Positions 18,146-27,996 are shown, counted from the stretch's first letter. The stretch: 36,769 bases of DNA from Methanosphaera sp. WGK6 (GCF_001729965.1 NZ_JRWK01000015.1:1-36769), one strand, 5' to 3'. Numbers and translations are program-made. The notes: generated by a model not told the origin, from the letters alone.

Positions 18146-18479
18146 TTGATGTGTTATTAGTGAATATGGAACCAGTTATTGTACTATTACCAGTATTAGT
18201 TATAGCTCCACCCATAGCCATAGCATAGTTATTTGTGAAGTTAGAGTTATTTATAATACTATTTCCATAGTCATAGATTGCTCCACCGAATATGCTTGCA
18301 TTATTACTTGTAAATACTGAGTTATTTATTGTGCTGTTTGCAGTATTGTATATTGCTGCTCCAGCTTGAGCAGTATTAGATGTGAAATTAGAGTTAACTA
18401 TAGTACTGTTTTTAGCATTGTATATTGCTCCACCATACTTAGCATTATTTGCTGTAAATACTGAGTTATCTACTGTGAT
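16746..18479 (-). repeat. Long direct repeats of about 735 and 661 bp within the split adhesin
   Basis: Three copies of a large block start at 16746, 17481 and 18142. The second and third are identical over 338 bp (17481-17818 and 18142-18479); the first is diverged. Spacings are 735 and 661 bp. The difference corresponds to one missing 75-bp (25-residue) unit in the middle copy plus the single extra base of the frameshift. This is the footprint of recent unequal recombination or gene conversion. Confidence 0.85.
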
Positions 18480-21314
18480 TGTTTTATTATTATATATTCC
18501 TGCACCGTTTTGTGATGCTTTGTTGTTATTGAATATGGAATTATTAATACTACTATTTGCATTGTTATATATTGCTGCACCACTTGTTGCATTGTTGGAT
18601 GTAAAGTTAGAATTGTTTATTACCAGGTTTTCATTATTATATATTGTTCCTAGTGTTGCATTGTTTTCATTGAATAGTGTGTTGTTTATATTACAATTTC
18701 CATTACTATTGTATATTGCTGATCCATTACCTGTTATGTTGTTGTTTGTGAATGTTGAGTTATTTATTGTGAGGTTTCTTCTATTTGATATTGCTCCACC
18801 GTTTGTTGCATTATTATTTGTGAATGTTGAATTAGTTATTGTAATGTTTACTATGCTTCTTATTGCTCCACCTTCATGTAATGCATTGTTAGATGTGAAT
18901 ATAGAACCTGTTATTGTACTGTTTCCAGTGTTGAATATTGCTCCACCCATAGACATAGCATAGTTATTTGTGAAGTTAGAATTAATTATTGTGGAATTAA
19001 GGGCATATATTGCTCCTCCAATGTTTCTTGCATTATTATTTGTAAAGACTGAGTTATTTACTATCAATGTAGTGTTTGCAAGACTAGCTATTGCTCCTCC
19101 ATATGTTGCATTATGGGATGTGAAGTTAGAGTTGTTTATTATAGTGCTGTTTCTAGTATATATTGCTCCTCCATCTGATTGGGCATTGTTGTTTGTGAAT
19201 ACTGTGTTATCTACTGTAATTGTTTTATTATTATATATTCCAGCACCATCTCGTGATGCATTATTATTACTAAATACTGAGTTATTTACTATGCTGTTTG
19301 CATTGTTGTAGATTACTCCACCATATGTTGCATTGTTGGATGTAAAGTTTGAATTGTTTATTACTAGGTTTTCATTATTATATATTGTTCCCATTGCTGC
19401 ATTGTTGTTAGTAAATAATGTGTTGTTTATATTACAATTTCCATTACTGTTGTATATAGCTGATCCATTACCTGTTATGTTATTGTTTGTGAATGTTGAA
19501 TTATTTATTATGAGTGTTTTTCCATTGTATATTGCTCCACCATTAGTTGCATTATTAGATGTGAATGTTGAATTAGTTATTGTAATGTTTTCAGTGCTGG
19601 TTATTGCTCCACCCATACTATTTGATGTGTTATTGGTGAATATAGAACTGGTTATTGTACTGTTACCAGTATTGGTTATTGCTCCACCCATTGCTATTGC
19701 ATTGTTGGATGTAAAGTTAGAGTTAGTGATAGTACTGTTTTTAGCATTATATATTGCTCCACCAAATATGCTTGCATTGTTATGTGTGAATACTGAGTTA
19801 TTTAGTGTGTTATTTGCATTGTTATATATTGCTGCTCCTGCTTGAGCAGTGTTTGATGTAAAATTAGAATTATCTATAATACTTATTCCATTGTTATATA
19901 TTGCTGCACCATAATTTGTTGCAGTGTTAGATGTGAATATTGTATTATTTATTGTTATTGTTGCATTAGTGTATATTGCTGCTCCATTTCGTGTTGCTTT
20001 GTTGTTTGTGAATATGGAATCTGTTATTGTAGTGTTTGCTCTGTTGTATACTGCTGCTCCATCATTTGATGCTGTGTTATTGGTGAATGTTGAATTTGTT
20101 ACTGTTAGGTTTACATAGTTATAGATTGCAGCTGCATTTGATGCTATGTTGTTTATGAATGTTGATTGTGTTACCTTGATTACTTCATAGTTGTAGATTG
20201 CTCCTCCAAGTTCTTTTGCTGTGTTGTTGATGAATGTTGAGTTATTTACTGTGTTTGTTCTACGATTGTAGATTGCTGCTCCATTTGTTGCTGTGTTATT
20301 TATGAATGTTGAGTTGTTTATTGTTCCATTTCTGTAGGTAAATAGTGCTGCTCCACTTGTTGCATTGTTGTATGTGAAGGTTGTATTATATACTGTGAGA
20401 TTTCCATTGTTGAAGTGTATTGCTCCTCCACTTGTTGCATTATTTTTTGTAAAAAGAGAGTTTTTTACTGTGAGAGTTCCATTGTTGAGGTGTATTGCTC
20501 CCCCACTTGGTGCATTGTTGTTTGTGAATGTTGAATTGTTTATTGTTATGTTTCCAGTTGTATAGATTGCTGCTCCACTTGTTGTTGCTTTGTTGTTTGT
20601 GAATGTTGAATTGTTTATTGTTATGTTTCCAGTTGTATAGATTGCTGCTCCACTTGTTGTTGCTTTGTTGTTTGTGAATGTTGAATTGTTTATTGTTATG
20701 TTTCCAGTTGTATAGATTGCTGCTCCACTTGTTGTTGCTTTGTTGTTTGTGAATATTGAGTTGTTTATTGTTAGTTTTCCTAGATTGTATATTGCTGCTC
20801 CATTTGTTGTTATTGTCTTGTTTGCATGTGTTGTGTTAGTAAGTGTTAGATTTCCATTGCTTGATACTATTATTCTTGGATTTATTGTCAGATTTTTTAT
20901 TGTGACATTTGAATTTATGGTTATAAGTCCTGTTGTGTTTAGTACTGCATTTCTTCCATCTATTGTTACATTTCTTGATATTGTTAGTGTTGTGGATCCT
21001 GTGTATTTTCTTGTAGTGTTTAATCGTATGGTGTCTGCTGTTCCATTTGCTATTTGATTTCTTAGTGCACTGTATGTGTTTACTATTACTGTTGCTGTTT
21101 TTAGTGTTTTGTTTGTTGTTTTTATATTACTTGTAGTGTTTTGTTCTAATATTTTACTTGTGGTTGTTGTATCATGAGTACTTTGCATGTTTTGATGATC
21201 TACTGTGTTTGTCACCACATCCATTGTACTTGTATCGTTTGCTGATACATTGCTTAGTCCACATACTAGTAAAATAATTAGGAATAAAAAGAAAAAGATA
21301 TGTTTTCTATCCAT
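18120..21314 (-). CDS. N-terminal part of the split giant adhesin
   Basis: This 1064-residue frame starts with a signal peptide (MDRKHIFFFLFLIILLVCG then SNVSAND, about 1-26), preceded by AGGAGA ten bases before the ATG. After a Thr-rich linker and a NosD-like opening (about 75-160), the rest is a nearly uninterrupted run of 24-25-residue beta-helix units, NNSxFTNNxAxxGGAIYNxGNxTI. Three adjacent units are identical at DNA level. The frame ends abnormally with GIGWSNN where the repeat expects GMGGAIT, because of a +1 frameshift. It therefore lacks the Ig-like C-terminal half encoded at 13985-18145. It is a surface protein and probable adhesin. Confidence 0.85.
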   Translation of the reverse strand: MDRKHIFFFLFLIILLVCGLSNVSANDTSTMDVVTNTVDHQNMQSTHDTTTTSKILEQNTTSNIKTTNKTLKTATVIVNTYSALRNQIANGTADTIRLNTTRKYTGSTTLTISRNVTIDGRNAVLNTTGLITINSNVTIKNLTINPRIIVSSNGNLTLTNTTHANKTITTNGAAIYNLGKLTINNSIFTNNKATTSGAAIYTTGNITINNSTFTNNKATTSGAAIYTTGNITINNSTFTNNKATTSGAAIYTTGNITINNSTFTNNNAPSGGAIHLNNGTLTVKNSLFTKNNATSGGAIHFNNGNLTVYNTTFTYNNATSGAALFTYRNGTINNSTFINNTATNGAAIYNRRTNTVNNSTFINNTAKELGGAIYNYEVIKVTQSTFINNIASNAAAIYNYVNLTVTNSTFTNNTASNDGAAVYNRANTTITDSIFTNNKATRNGAAIYTNATITINNTIFTSNTATNYGAAIYNNGISIIDNSNFTSNTAQAGAAIYNNANNTLNNSVFTHNNASIFGGAIYNAKNSTITNSNFTSNNAIAMGGAITNTGNSTITSSIFTNNTSNSMGGAITSTENITITNSTFTSNNATNGGAIYNGKTLIINNSTFTNNNITGNGSAIYNSNGNCNINNTLFTNNNAAMGTIYNNENLVINNSNFTSNNATYGGVIYNNANSIVNNSVFSNNNASRDGAGIYNNKTITVDNTVFTNNNAQSDGGAIYTRNSTIINNSNFTSHNATYGGAIASLANTTLIVNNSVFTNNNARNIGGAIYALNSTIINSNFTNNYAMSMGGAIFNTGNSTITGSIFTSNNALHEGGAIRSIVNITITNSTFTNNNATNGGAISNRRNLTINNSTFTNNNITGNGSAIYNSNGNCNINNTLFNENNATLGTIYNNENLVINNSNFTSNNATSGAAIYNNANSSINNSIFNNNKASQNGAGIYNNKTITVDNSVFTANNAKYGGAIYNAKNSTIVNSNFTSNTAQAGAAIYNTANSTINNSVFTSNNASIFGGAIYDYGNSIINNSNFTNNYAMAMGGAITNTGNSTITGSIFTNNTSSGIGWSNN
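20515..20754 (-). repeat. Perfect 75-bp tandem repeat, 3.2 copies
   Basis: Three identical consecutive 75-bp units encode the 25-residue unit TSGAAIYTTG-NITINNSTFTNNKAT. The absence of even silent differences points to very recent expansion. Unit-number changes would stay in frame and lengthen or shorten the beta-helix by one coil each. Confidence 0.9.
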
Positions 21315-21986
21315 GAAAAATTATTCTCCTAAACATGTTTATTGTATTGTGTATTATATTTTTTTAGAAAGAATGTTTTGTGTTAAAATTTTTATAAATA
21401 TGTTTTTAATTGAATTTAGTGTCTTACCCAGTACTTTTTTTTGAATTTATTATTAACTATATGTTCTAAAAATTTAGATCATGACAGCTTATTTATTTTA
21501 ACTATTTTTAGATTACAAATCAAGTTTTTTTTAGGCTACGAAAAAAAAGTATTTACATTTTTTGTAATTAATTCATATTTTAGGGGGTGGGTGGACACTT
21601 ATATGTTGTTTTAAAAACTTTTTTTTAACATTTTTCTAATTCTTTCTTTAAATATAATATCTTGAATTATATCATCATTTTTGATTGGATATAATCCTTG
21701 TTATTATATTATATATTAATATCATATATAATTTTAGGAAAACCTAAATTTATAAGTGTATTCAATAAAAAACTAGTAACAACATACAAAAGAAAAGTTT
21801 AATTTTCAAATAATATTCCCAAAAAAAATGAGTAAAGATAATATAATAATTATCATAGTTATTATAATTTCAAGTATCACAAAAATTTTCAAATATTAGA
21901 TATACAAAAAATGAAATTATAATAAAAATAGAAAAATGAGGAATAAAACCCTCCTTCTCCTTTATTATTAGTTAAAAAAATAATAT
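21315..21986. other. 670-bp intergenic region between adhesin genes
   Basis: It should hold the promoter of the split adhesin (near 21340-21400) and the terminator of no other plus-strand gene. A G-rich patch (AGGGGGTGGGTGGACAC, about 21583-21599) stands out from the AT-rich background. GAGG (21938-21941) and CCTC (21951-21954) can form a weak hairpin downstream of the 21987 gene. I see no gene or RNA. Confidence 0.5.
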
Positions 21987-24900
21987 TTAAATAATAGTTA
22001 ATGTAGAGTTAATATCTACTCTTTCATAGATACCACTAGCAAATACTGCTGTTAATTTGTAATTTTTAGCAGCTATCTTTGTAGGTAGTGTGTATTCAAT
22101 AGTTGCTACACTATCTTCTACTACTGCATAGATATTATTTCCATTTTCATCACGTAATGTTTTACCATTAAGTTTAAAGACTACTTTACCATTATTTACA
22201 TTTTCATTATTATCTGTTATTTTCACAGATAATTTAATTGTCTGACCTGCTTTTGCAGTTACTTGCTTAAGTTCTAGTTTTGCACTGCGTTTTTCTATTG
22301 TGAGTGTTGAATTACTACTTCTAGATGATATACATTCACTATTTCCACTATAAACTGCACTTATCTTATATTCTGGATTAGTCCATGATTTTGGTACTGT
22401 GAAGTTTGTGATTACTGCTTTTGAGTCTTTGACTGTTACATATATTATGTTTCCATCACTGTCTCTTAGTGTTTTACCATTTACTTTAAATACTACTCGT
22501 CCACCATTTACTGGCATGTTACTATCAGTATTTATTGTTGCAGTTATATTGATTATATCACTTATTCTAGCATTTACTGGGTTTACTGTGATTATTGTAG
22601 TTACTTGTTCTATTGTAACTTCTGTTGTGATTGTTTTTGTGATAAAACTATGTGTTTCATCAGTGTATTGTATTTCTAATGTTTTAGTACCTATTGTTTG
22701 TGGTATGTATGTTACTTGTGCTACTCCACCGGTTACTGTTGCTGTTGCTACTACTTCATTGTTATCTATTATGTTTATTATTCCAGTGTTTGGTGTTGTG
22801 TTGTATATTTCATTTGTTGTGAGTGTTATTGTTATCATGTTTTCAGTTAATGCCTTGTAGTTTGTGGTTATGTCTGCTTTGAGTGTTATTGGTAGGTTAT
22901 TTCCAGTGAATGTGTTGTTTATGCTTGTTATGTTTGCTGTTGTTGCATATTTTCTGAAGAAGTCTGTTTCATTAGTTGCTGTGTTGTTTTCAAAGTGTGT
23001 GTCTTTAATGTTTATTGTTCCTGTGCTTTCTATGAATATGTATGCTGTGTTGTTTACTAGTTTTGTGTTTGTTATGTTTAGTATTGTTTGTCTGTTGTTT
23101 ACATTGATTAGTCTTCTTGTTGCATTATTATTTGTTATTTGTGAATCTGTTATTGTAACATTTTTTCCACTGTTTATGTATATTATTGATGCGGTTGTTG
23201 CTTTGGTGTTGTTTATTGTTATGTTTGTTATATCTACCTTGTTTATTCCATTTATGTATAGTACTCCTGTTGATACTGTTGTATTATCAATTTGAATATC
23301 TTCTATTGTGTAGTTGTAGTTTCCATAGATATATATTACTCCTTGACTTTTTACTATTGTATTTTTGAAACTGGAATTTGTTATTTCTGATTTCTTGTTT
23401 AAGTATAAGTCTCCACCATTACTTGCAGTGTTTGAGTTGAATTTTGTGTTATTTATTGTTATGTTTACTCCTGAATATATTGCTCCTCCCTGGGATGATG
23501 CATTGTTATTTGTGAATTGTGTATTGTTAATTACTGCTTTTCCATAGCTTGTAAGATATATTGCTCCTCCATGTGATAGTGCATGGTTTTTGTTAAATAT
23601 ATTATTATCTGAGTATAGTGTGTTATTTGTTTGTAGTGTGGAGTATATTGCTCCTCCATGTGTTTTTGCTGTGTTATTTGTGAATGTTGTACCTGTTATG
23701 TTTAGGTTTGTACTGGTTTTTATTGCTCCTCCATAATTATCTGCATAGTTATCTTCAAATACACAGTCTATTATTATAAGATCAGTTGTAGTGTTTATTA
23801 CTCCACCATTGGTTGAGTTTCCATTTATGAATTTAAGACCTTTTAGTGTTAGTGTTCCACTTGATACTTCAAAGATTTTTCCTTTATTATCTGCTGTTAT
23901 TATGGTGTTTTCTTCCCCTGTTATTGTGAGGTTTGTAGTGATTTTTTGTCCTATTATTGTGTATGTTCCAGTTTTTATTATTATACTATGACTTGCACCT
24001 GTTTTTGTTGCTGAATATATTGCTGATTCTAGTGTTTTTTTAGGATTGTTAATGCTTCCATCATTTATATCATTTCCATCCATGGATACATATATTATTC
24101 CATTGTATGTGCTCTCTAGTATTACTGTTAGTTTTTCAGTTATTTTTGCTTCATTATATACTGTATTTCCAGTATATGTTGCAGTTACTGTGTGTTCTCC
24201 ACTAGTTTGTGCTGTGTATTGTATTTTTGCTGTTCCATTTATTACACTAGATTGACCTATAACTGTTTCATCTACTGTGAATGTTACATTACCATATTGT
24301 AGTATATTGTTATCTGTATCTACTAGTGTTGTCCTGAGTTCCCCTGTTTGTCCGACTTCTAGTACTGGTAGTGTTATTGTTATTGTTACCATGTCTGGAT
24401 TTATTGGATAGTTTGTGTCAATTGTATTGTTTATTGTACTTGCATTTATTGATTTATGTCCTGTTTTATCATTTGTGATTAATGTGTTTAAGCGGATATT
24501 ATTATCAGATCCTATTACATTTATTGTGTATATACTTGTACCTGCAAGGTCTGTGATTGTTATATTGTTTTCTGTTATGTTGTTATCATCTACTTTCACT
24601 AGTTTTATTCCATTATTATCTGCACTTATTTGTTCCATGTTGGTTACAGCAGTTATACTACTGTTTGTTGTGATTGTTATATTGTTTCTTGTTATGTTAT
24701 TGTATACTGCATTTGATGTTGATGCTACTCCTATTACACGTGCACCTGTACCATTTAGTGTGTTATTATTAATAATACTTCTTCTTGCACCATATACTTC
24801 TATCATGTAGATTGTATTTGCTTGAGCTGTGATTGTATTGTTTTCAATTATATCATCTGCTGTTGTTCCCATACTATTTGTTGTTAGTACTATTCCATAT

Positions 24901-25931
24901 GCCATGTTTGTTGCATTAACTGTTATGTTATTGTCTGCAATTACTCCATCACTTCCATATGCATATTCTACTCCATATGCATAATCTGCTTTTGTAGTTA
25001 TATTATTTGAGGTTATTTCAAATTCCTCAATTTTATTATTAAGTCTTAATGAGTATGCATATGTTTGACCAATAGTATTAAATGTGTTTTCTGTTATGAT
25101 ATTTGCCTCTGATTCATCATCATCGTAACTAAATGCATCTGTACAGAATTCTATACCTATTGTTGTATCTGTTTTACTATCACTATCTCTACTACTTGCT
25201 TTTGTGTTTATAGTGTTGGCAGTGATTGTGTTGTAGCTTGACTTGTATCCTTGTATTGCTGATAACTTGTTAACTCCCATTGTTCCATAATAGTTGTAAT
25301 CTACATTATATGCTTTTCCTGTTACATTTATAATATTATTACTTATAATATTACCATTTGATTCATTTAAACAGAATGCATATGTACTATCTTCACTATT
25401 TTCCTGAATTATTGTGTTACCATCTATTACAAGTCCTCCAACACCATATAAGTCAAATACAGTTTTTGAGTATTGTGTATTATTAATTACTAGTCCATAT
25501 ACTTCACTTCCATCACTACCTTCTAAAAAGGTGAATGTGGAATTATGTAAAACTGCTTGTGTTGATGCAGAAGATATGCTTATTGTAGAGTCAAATGTAA
25601 AGTTTCTGTTTGAGAATTCACCAGATAATTCAATTGATTTTACTCCACTTAGTGCTTCCGTTGCTATTCCATCTTCAAAATATGTTGAATAGGACTTGTT
25701 TGTAATTACAAGAGGTTCTGAATCTTTTTTAAGTTCTTTTATATTACTTTTTATATTATTATTAGTTGTTGATTGTTCACTTACACTATTCATACTTGTA
25801 ATACTTGTATCAACATCTAGTGTATCTATTGTATCATCAGATACATCTGTTGCACTACATGCTGATACTCCTAGTAATAATACTAGTATTAAAGCTAGAA
25901 TAGAGAACAATTTCGTGTTATATTCGAACAT
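21987..25931 (-). CDS. Secreted adhesin-like protein, two beta-helix domains plus Ig-like C-terminus
   Basis: I start this gene at the ATG at 25931, which opens directly on a signal peptide (MFEYNTKLFSILALILVLLL, with cleavage near SACSAT). The longer frame begins with a GTG at 25991 and adds 20 unlikely residues. GGGGAG lies 13 nt before the chosen ATG, which is rather far. The product has about 1314 residues. First comes a NosD-like beta-helix (about 100-480) and one Ig-like domain (about 495-580). Then YVSMDGNDINDGSINNPKKT (about 602-621) opens a second beta-helix with GGAIYST/GGAIKT repeats. The protein ends with an Ig-like domain and the conserved C-terminal pair (VVFKVNGKTLRDSDGN and VVFKLNGKTLRDENGN). 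It is a probable surface adhesin. Confidence 0.88.
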   Translation of the reverse strand: MFEYNTKLFSILALILVLLLGVSACSATDVSDDTIDTLDVDTSITSMNSVSEQSTTNNNIKSNIKELKKDSEPLVITNKSYSTYFEDGIATEALSGVKSIELSGEFSNRNFTFDSTISISSASTQAVLHNSTFTFLEGSDGSEVYGLVINNTQYSKTVFDLYGVGGLVIDGNTIIQENSEDSTYAFCLNESNGNIISNNIINVTGKAYNVDYNYYGTMGVNKLSAIQGYKSSYNTITANTINTKASSRDSDSKTDTTIGIEFCTDAFSYDDDESEANIITENTFNTIGQTYAYSLRLNNKIEEFEITSNNITTKADYAYGVEYAYGSDGVIADNNITVNATNMAYGIVLTTNSMGTTADDIIENNTITAQANTIYMIEVYGARRSIINNNTLNGTGARVIGVASTSNAVYNNITRNNITITTNSSITAVTNMEQISADNNGIKLVKVDDNNITENNITITDLAGTSIYTINVIGSDNNIRLNTLITNDKTGHKSINASTINNTIDTNYPINPDMVTITITLPVLEVGQTGELRTTLVDTDNNILQYGNVTFTVDETVIGQSSVINGTAKIQYTAQTSGEHTVTATYTGNTVYNEAKITEKLTVILESTYNGIIYVSMDGNDINDGSINNPKKTLESAIYSATKTGASHSIIIKTGTYTIIGQKITTNLTITGEENTIITADNKGKIFEVSSGTLTLKGLKFINGNSTNGGVINTTTDLIIIDCVFEDNYADNYGGAIKTSTNLNITGTTFTNNTAKTHGGAIYSTLQTNNTLYSDNNIFNKNHALSHGGAIYLTSYGKAVINNTQFTNNNASSQGGAIYSGVNITINNTKFNSNTASNGGDLYLNKKSEITNSSFKNTIVKSQGVIYIYGNYNYTIEDIQIDNTTVSTGVLYINGINKVDITNITINNTKATTASIIYINSGKNVTITDSQITNNNATRRLINVNNRQTILNITNTKLVNNTAYIFIESTGTINIKDTHFENNTATNETDFFRKYATTANITSINNTFTGNNLPITLKADITTNYKALTENMITITLTTNEIYNTTPNTGIINIIDNNEVVATATVTGGVAQVTYIPQTIGTKTLEIQYTDETHSFITKTITTEVTIEQVTTIITVNPVNARISDIINITATINTDSNMPVNGGRVVFKVNGKTLRDSDGNIIYVTVKDSKAVITNFTVPKSWTNPEYKISAVYSGNSECISSRSSNSTLTIEKRSAKLELKQVTAKAGQTIKLSVKITDNNENVNNGKVVFKLNGKTLRDENGNNIYAVVEDSVATIEYTLPTKIAAKNYKLTAVFASGIYERVDINSTLTII

Positions 25932-26156
25932 TTTTCTGAAATTTCTCCCCAAAAAAATAATAGTTTTTATGTTAAATACTAATTCTACCACAAATACTAT
26001 CTGTTCATAAAATAGTTTTACTTGAAAACTGGGTAGACTAGTATTATATAATAGTTATATAAAGCACTGTTAAAATATTTACTTAAAAAAAATACTATAA
26101 AAATTAAATAGTTTAAATATAAACGAAATAAAATTAGAAAAAAAATAAGAAGAAGA

Positions 26157-26963
26157 TTATTGTAAATTCTCAATAAACTCCCTATCATATGGATTATTAC
26201 CATCATCAGGATCATAAATAGTAACAGGCTCATCATAATATGCAGCCTCATCATAATAATAACTAGAACCACCACTACTAGAAGCAGAGGAACTAGAACT
26301 TGATGAACTAGAACTTGATGAATTATAGGAATTATCCACAACATGCTCACCACTATCCTGTGACGTATTTTCATCAGAAAACATAACACCTATAGACCCA
26401 ATAATAACAATACCAATACAACATAGAAGTAGAATACCTTTCCAAGACCCACCATCTTGGCCATCCTCACCAAATATATGCTTAAGACCTAGTAAAAACT
26501 CTGAAATATCCTTACCCTCATTATACAATCCAACCTTATAAATACTATCACACATACCATAAAACCAGATTATATAAATTAAAGGAGCACACAGCACTGC
26601 TAAAATCATCACTATTATAAATACTAATACAAATGTTCCAAACTCTCCAAGATAAATATAACCTCCACCAGGAAAAAAGAAACTACAAACAAATGCAATA
26701 GCCTTACTCTTATTTCTACTAGAAACTACCTGCTGATTATCATCACTATTACCATTATCATACTCAGGATTAAAATAACCCTGATTAGAAGTAGGTTCCT
26801 CACCAGTATTTATATTATCATCACTTTGACTAGTATAACTCATTTCCTGTTGATTATCCTCTGATTTATCATTCATAGACTTAGATAATTCATTACCACA
26901 GATAATACACAAATCCATTGAATCATTATTATCAAAACCACAATTCAAACACTTCTTCACCAA
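26157..26963 (-). CDS. Zinc-ribbon membrane protein with TM2-like domain and Ser-rich tail
   Basis: The N-terminus is a zinc ribbon (C-x2-C-x11-C-x2-C, residues 5-23). An acidic, Asn/Gln-rich linker (25-80) leads to a TM2-like region (about 85-160: SFFFPGGGYIYLGE, two helices, DSIYKVGLYNEGKDIS) and another helix (about 175-193). The tail is a poly-Ser tract and a final acidic motif, EPVTIYDPDDGNNPYD (residues 245-260). Translation starts at TTG: GAGGTG lies 8 nt upstream and the next codon is GTG. The Ser tract is encoded partly by a 15-bp tandem repeat (26290-26319). It is a tandem paralog of the next upstream gene. Function unknown; it could be an envelope-associated sensor or scaffold. Confidence 0.75.
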   Translation of the reverse strand: MVKKCLNCGFDNNDSMDLCIICGNELSKSMNDKSEDNQQEMSYTSQSDDNINTGEEPTSNQGYFNPEYDNGNSDDNQQVVSSRNKSKAIAFVCSFFFPGGGYIYLGEFGTFVLVFIIVMILAVLCAPLIYIIWFYGMCDSIYKVGLYNEGKDISEFLLGLKHIFGEDGQDGGSWKGILLLCCIGIVIIGSIGVMFSDENTSQDSGEHVVDNSYNSSSSSSSSSSSSASSSGGSSYYYDEAAYYDEPVTIYDPDDGNNPYDREFIENLQ

Positions 26964-27051
26964 AATAAATACACCTCTACAATAAAATAACTAAAAAAAG
27001 TAATATGAATGGAAAAAATATACACATTCCCATATAAATAAATTATAATTC

Positions 27052-27897
27052 TTAGAAATTACTAATAAGATTTTTTATACCATAGAATAAATCCGATGTA
27101 TCTTCACCATTATTATATAAATCAACTTTTAACATACAATCATAGAGACAATATAACCATACAATAATACTCAATACACCACCAGAAATACCCGTGAAAA
27201 GTACTGCAATAGCAAAGAACAATATAAAAGACATGTATTCTCCAAGATAAATATAACCTCCACCAATAAAAAAGAAACTACATAAAAATGTTAAAAACTT
27301 ACTTTTTCCAGAATTCACTCCCGGATATGTGTTATTATATGTATTTTCATTATTATATTCAGAGTTATTATACTCAGGATTACTATAACCAGTAGTTGTA
27401 TTTCCCGTATTATTATTTGAAGTTTCACTTTTTTGAGTATCATATGTTCTATAGGACTCATTCTCTTCCTGTTGTCCTCTAGCCACCTCTTTTTCATGAA
27501 GTTTCCGATATTTATACTCATTTACAATATAATCAGCCATTGTAACTTCATCTTTAACATGATCTTCAGCATCATTAGATACATCCTTTTCCTCATCAAC
27601 ACGGGAATTATCATCAATACTTCTTGGAATATTATACTGAGAAGGTTCATCAACACCACCCATATAATAAGAGTCATCCTCAACAGTACTTTGAGAACCA
27701 CCAATATTTTCAATAAACTCATCATCATAGGGATTATTACCATTATCATTATCATAAATAGTTCTAGGCTCACTATAATAATCAGAATCCTGATCATAAA
27801 AACTCTTCACAGAAGAAGCTAACTGATTACCACATATAAGACAAAAATTTGCAGAATCCTCATTAGCAAAACCACAATTCAAACACTTCTTCACCAA
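27052..27897 (-). CDS. Zinc-ribbon membrane protein with TM2-like domain, paralog
   Basis: I start this gene at the TTG at 27897, because GAGGTG followed by TATTTTT lies just before it, exactly as in the paralog downstream. A frame from 27912 would begin inside that ribosome binding site. The product has about 281 residues: zinc ribbon (two CxxC pairs, about 5-23), the acidic motif EPRTIYDNDNGNNPYD (about 43-58), a long charged linker, then a C-terminal TM2-like domain (SFFFIGGGYIYLGE, two helices, LYNNGEDTS). The paralog carries the same acidic motif at its C-terminus. The genes are 88 nt apart on the same strand. Function unknown. Confidence 0.75.
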   Translation of the reverse strand: MVKKCLNCGFANEDSANFCLICGNQLASSVKSFYDQDSDYYSEPRTIYDNDNGNNPYDDEFIENIGGSQSTVEDDSYYMGGVDEPSQYNIPRSIDDNSRVDEEKDVSNDAEDHVKDEVTMADYIVNEYKYRKLHEKEVARGQQEENESYRTYDTQKSETSNNNTGNTTTGYSNPEYNNSEYNNENTYNNTYPGVNSGKSKFLTFLCSFFFIGGGYIYLGEYMSFILFFAIAVLFTGISGGVLSIIVWLYCLYDCMLKVDLYNNGEDTSDLFYGIKNLISNF

Positions 27898-27996
27898 AAA
27901 AATACACCTCACAATAAAATAATTAAAATAATATTTAATAATATCTATATAACCATCAAATATATAAAACTAGATACTTAAAAATAAAAAAATAAA

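Larger units (their letters stand above)
13985..21314 (-). pseudogene. Composite adhesin gene interrupted by a +1 frameshift
   Basis: The two frames at 18120-21314 and 13985-18145 are halves of one gene. Relative to the parallel repeat at 17474-17480, one extra A lies at 18138-18139. The repeat sequence SSGMGGAITSTEN therefore becomes SSGIGWSNN and a stop in the upstream frame, while the correct reading continues in the other frame. Removing the base gives one frame of about 2440 codons with a signal peptide, a very long beta-helix and a C-terminal Ig-like module. It could be a true mutation, a reversible off state or an assembly error in a repeat. Translated as it stands, only the first 1064 residues would be secreted, without the C-terminal module. 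Confidence 0.8.

Noticed and set aside
16746-20754. Regularly repeated DNA that might be taken for a CRISPR array
   Set aside because: The repeats are contiguous 72-75-bp coding units of a beta-helix with no unique spacers of uniform length, and no cas genes are nearby.
21583-21599. G-rich patch as ribosome binding site or G-quadruplex
   Set aside because: No start codon with an open frame follows, and there are too few separated G-runs on one strand for a convincing quadruplex.
26018-26389. Minus-strand hydrophobic frame with repeated VLVHQ, and similar frames at 27315-27822
   Set aside because: They overlap the zinc-ribbon protein genes in other frames; the repeat reflects the Ser-tract DNA read out of frame.
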